A stretch of 64,000 bases of DNA from positions 62,001 to 126,000 of the forward strand of contig CANSPM010000001.1 in NCBI GenBank assembly GCA_947648875.1, read 5' to 3'. A model generated the notes under the pieces. That model did not search any database. It was not told where the DNA came from and saw only the letters and a list, made by a program, of their open reading frames with translations. Every line of letters starts with the position of its first letter. The stretch's first letter is position 1. This stretch comes from an uncultured Lachnospiraceae bacterium (GTDB lineage: Bacteria; Bacillota; Clostridia; Lachnospirales; Lachnospiraceae). Below are positions 61,559-64,000 of this stretch, in pieces. A program made the translations under genes and the position numbers.

Positions 61559-61936
61559 ATGGTGATTGAAGTGGATTTTAACAGTGAGGAAGCGCTTTAT
61601 CTACAGTTGCGCAATCAGATCATCATGGGAATCGCTACCGCCCAGTTCAGAGAGGGGGATTCGCTGCCCAGCGTTCGTCAGCTGGCAGAACTGGTGGGAA
61701 TCAATATGCACACCGTCAACAAGGCCTACACCGTTTTAAAGCAGGAGGGCTATGTGAAGGTGGACAGACGCAAAGGGGCGGTTATTGCCGTAGATGTGGA
61801 CAAACTGCACACCATTGCGGAATTGAAAAAAGAGCTCCGGGTAATATTGGCTAAGGGAAGCTGTAAAAATGTTACCAGGGAGGAAATGCATGCTTTAATT
61901 GACGAAATCTATGAGGATTATGGAGGACTGGTGTGA
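61559..61936 (+). CDS. GntR family regulator, YtrA subfamily
   Basis: This 125-residue one-domain repressor has the winged helix ([51 protein letters not shown]) and a short helical tail typical of YtrA-type GntR proteins. ATG 61559 follows AAAGGGGGTG. Its TGA overlaps the clpC start by one base, so the two are coupled. It stands where many Firmicutes have ctsR, so it may control this clp gene. Confidence 0.9.
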   Translation: MVIEVDFNSEEALYLQLRNQIIMGIATAQFREGDSLPSVRQLAELVGINMHTVNKAYTVLKQEGYVKVDRRKGAVIAVDVDKLHTIAELKKELRVILAKGSCKNVTREEMHALIDEIYEDYGGLV

Positions 61937-64000
61937 TGCAGTCACGTTATACGGAAAAGGCGGAGGCCGCGTTAAAACACGCGGAGAGGTGCGCCCGTTC
62001 CCTGAAACAGGGATATGTGGGCACGGAGCATATTCTGGTGGGATTGATAAAGGAAGGCACGGGCGTGGCCGCCAGAGTGTTGGCGGACAATGATGTGGCG
62101 CTGGAGCAAGTGCTGGATATGATCAGGGAACTCATCGCTTTCGAGGGTGGCACGGCCATTCGGGAGAGAGAGGGCTATTCTCCCCGGGCAGAAAAAATAC
62201 TGGAGGAGGCGTACCGGCAGGCGGAGCGTTTTGGACAATCCCGGATTGGCACAGAGCATATTCTGATGGCGCTGATCAAGGAAGGGGAAAATGTGGCGGT
62301 ACGCCTGCTGAACACCATGAATGTCTCCACCCAGAAACTCTATGTGGATCTGCTTTCGGCCATCGGGGCGGACCCCAATCTGTACAAGGAGGATCTGAGC
62401 AGGAGACAGGGGAAAAACAGTAAGACAGGTACACTGGATCAGTACAGCCGTGATCTGACAGCCCTGGCCAAAGAAGGCAAACTGGACCCGGTGATCGGTC
62501 GGGAGGACGAGATTCGCAGGGTGATACAGATCCTGAGCCGCAGGACCAAGAATAATCCCTGTCTCATCGGTGAACCCGGTGTGGGTAAGACCGCCGTGGT
62601 GGAGGGTCTGGCGTTACGCATCGTAGAAGGGCAGGTTCCCTTTACCGTGCGGGATAAGCGGGTGCTTACGCTGGATCTCTCCGGCATGGTGGCGGGCAGT
62701 AAATACAGAGGGGAATTTGAAGAGAGAATCAAGAAAGTCATACGGGAAGTGATTGCGGCGGGCAATGTAATTCTGTTTCTGGACGAGATGCACACCATTA
62801 TCGGAGCCGGAGGCGCGGAGGGTGCCATCGACGCGTCCAACATCTTAAAACCTTCTCTGGCCAGGGGGGAACTCCAGCTGATCGGCGCTACAACCATCTC
62901 TGAATACCGGAAATACGTGGAGAAGGATGCCGCTCTGGAGCGAAGATTCCAGCCTGTGAACGTGGAGGAACCCACGGAGGAGGAGGCGATGCGTATCCTG
63001 GAGGGCATCAAGGAGAAGTATGAGGCGCATCACCAGGTGGAGATCCGGCAGGAGGCCGTAGAGGCGGCGGTTCGTCTGTCAAGCCGCTATATCAATGACC
63101 GTAATCTGCCGGATAAGGCCATTGACCTGATTGACGAAGCCGCTGCGGCCGCCCGGCTGCAGACGGCGAATGTGCCACATAAACAGCAGGAATTGCAGAA
63201 ACAGCTCCGGGAGCTGGACCGCAATCTGGAGGCCGCCATCCGCCGGGGGGATTTCGAGGCGGCTGGAGAGGTAAAAACACAACAGGATCAGGTGTTACAG
63301 AAACTGGAGCGCATGAAAAAGCGGACGGCCAATGCCGGGGAGGAGACCCGGCTGGAAATAGGGGAGGAGGAGATTGCCGCTGTGGTCTCCATGTGGACCA
63401 GGATTCCGCTGCAAAAACTGGCGGAGAAAGAGAGTGAGCGTCTGCTGAAACTGGAGCAGCTTCTGCACAAAAGAGTGATCGGCCAGGAGGAGGCGGTCAA
63501 GGCTGTATCCAGAGCCATGCGCAGAGGCCGGGTGGGCCTGAAAGATCCGGGCAGACCAATCGGTTCTTTCCTGTTTTTGGGCCCCACGGGCGTAGGGAAG
63601 ACGGAACTTAGCAAGGCGTTGGCGGAAGCCATGTTCGGCTCCGAGAACGCCATGATCCGGGTGGACATGTCCGAATATATGGAGGGACATTCGGTGTCCA
63701 AGATGATCGGTTCCCCGCCTGGCTATGTGGGTTTTGACGAGGGAGGACAGCTCAGTGAGAAAGTGCGCCGCAATCCCTACAGTGTGGTGTTGTTTGATGA
63801 GATTGAGAAAGCGCATCCGGATGTGTTCAATATTTTGCTACAGGTGCTGGATGACGGTCATATCACCGATTCCAAGGGCAGAAAGGTCAGCTTTAAGAAC
63901 ACCATACTGATCATGACCTCCAACGCGGGCGCCCAGCGGATCGTGGACCCCAGAAATCTGGGATTTGCCGCCGACAACAGCGCGGCCCGCAATTATGAGA
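61936..64000 (+). CDS. clpC: ATP-dependent Clp protease ATPase ClpC, 3' end beyond window
   Basis: This Hsp100 unfoldase feeds ClpP. 688 residues are visible; the frame is open at the window end. Domains: Clp N repeats (residues 1-145; [15 protein letters not shown] and [15 protein letters not shown]), first AAA domain with Walker [14 protein letters not shown] and Walker [11 protein letters not shown], a middle UVR-like coiled region ([15 protein letters not shown]), and second AAA domain with [15 protein letters not shown] and [15 protein letters not shown]. Start ATG 61936 overlaps the GntR stop. The mcsA/mcsB genes that usually precede clpC are missing. Confidence 0.95.
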   Translation, partial: MQSRYTEKAEAALKHAERCARSLKQGYVGTEHILVGLIKEGTGVAARVLADNDVALEQVLDMIRELIAFEGGTAIREREGYSPRAEKILEEAYRQAERFGQSRIGTEHILMALIKEGENVAVRLLNTMNVSTQKLYVDLLSAIGADPNLYKEDLSRRQGKNSKTGTLDQYSRDLTALAKEGKLDPVIGREDEIRRVIQILSRRTKNNPCLIGEPGVGKTAVVEGLALRIVEGQVPFTVRDKRVLTLDLSGMVAGSKYRGEFEERIKKVIREVIAAGNVILFLDEMHTIIGAGGAEGAIDASNILKPSLARGELQLIGATTISEYRKYVEKDAALERRFQPVNVEEPTEEEAMRILEGIKEKYEAHHQVEIRQEAVEAAVRLSSRYINDRNLPDKAIDLIDEAAAAARLQTANVPHKQQELQKQLRELDRNLEAAIRRGDFEAAGEVKTQQDQVLQKLERMKKRTANAGEETRLEIGEEEIAAVVSMWTRIPLQKLAEKESERLLKLEQLLHKRVIGQEEAVKAVSRAMRRGRVGLKDPGRPIGSFLFLGPTGVGKTELSKALAEAMFGSENAMIRVDMSEYMEGHSVSKMIGSPPGYVGFDEGGQLSEKVRRNPYSVVLFDEIEKAHPDVFNILLQVLDDGHITDSKGRKVSFKNTILIMTSNAGAQRIVDPRNLGFAADNSAARNYE

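Overview
The window looks like chromosome of a spore-forming, Gram-positive gut anaerobe of the Lachnospiraceae type. I infer this from an alpha/beta small acid-soluble spore protein (51536-51733), a T-box leader in front of isoleucyl-tRNA synthetase, a CIRCE operator at an hsp20 gene, strong AGGAGG ribosome sites, DegV and DUF6142-like proteins, and LRR/CAP/DUF4214 surface proteins. The backbone is GC-rich. Two stretches, about 15.5-18.7 kb and 26.0-31.1 kb, are clearly AT-rich and look acquired.

Layout: (1) 1-10.5 kb: the end of a MATE exporter, an OB-fold lipoprotein, a complete sugar ABC importer operon on the minus strand (ATPase, two permeases, binding protein) and a 1007-residue LRR-CAP-DUF4214 secreted protein. 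(2) 10.6-15.0 kb: a large Lhr-type helicase with an internal 45-bp repeat. (3) 15.1-18.9 kb: an AT-rich accessory zone with a 404-bp inverted-repeat element enclosing a coiled-coil ORF and a minus-strand cluster of three GNAT acetyltransferases and a metallo-beta-lactamase-fold protein. Two of these four genes carry frameshifts. (4) 18.9-22.3 kb: an ABC-2 exporter (ATPase plus two permeases separated by a tandem hairpin repeat) and a DUF2625 protein. (5) 22.3-25.9 kb: a T-box-regulated ileS whose product has unusual signature motifs (HHGT and KLAKS). (6) 26.0-31.1 kb: an AT-rich three-gene island that fits an ABC-three-component (ABC-3C) conflict system: a nuclease-like effector, a middle component, and a Rad50-like ATPase with one CxxC hook. 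(7) 31.3-38.9 kb: a helical-bundle protein, DegV, the glucuronate pathway genes uxuB and uxuA beside a divergent AraC regulator, and an HPt/HD-GYP signalling pair. (8) 39.1-45.4 kb: a MoxR-DUF58-transglutaminase operon followed by a repeat-bearing D,D-carboxypeptidase. (9) 45.7-55.4 kb: YitT, a duplicated four-cysteine protein, an aldo/keto reductase, hsp20, a SEC-C protein, a transaldolase-like protein, a spore protein, pyrE, small membrane proteins and an M29-type peptidase. (10) 55.6-64.0 kb: purE-purM-purN-purD, a zinc-ribbon protein, an SH3 membrane protein and GntR-clpC, which runs off the end.

The most interesting points are the ABC-3C island, the motif-altered IleRS under T-box control, a conserved short leader found upstream of two unrelated genes (AraC and the Cys-rich protein), the compact 404-bp inverted-repeat element, and a short unannotated minus-strand transcription unit near 49.1-49.3 kb. 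No rRNA, tRNA, CRISPR array or transposase gene was seen.
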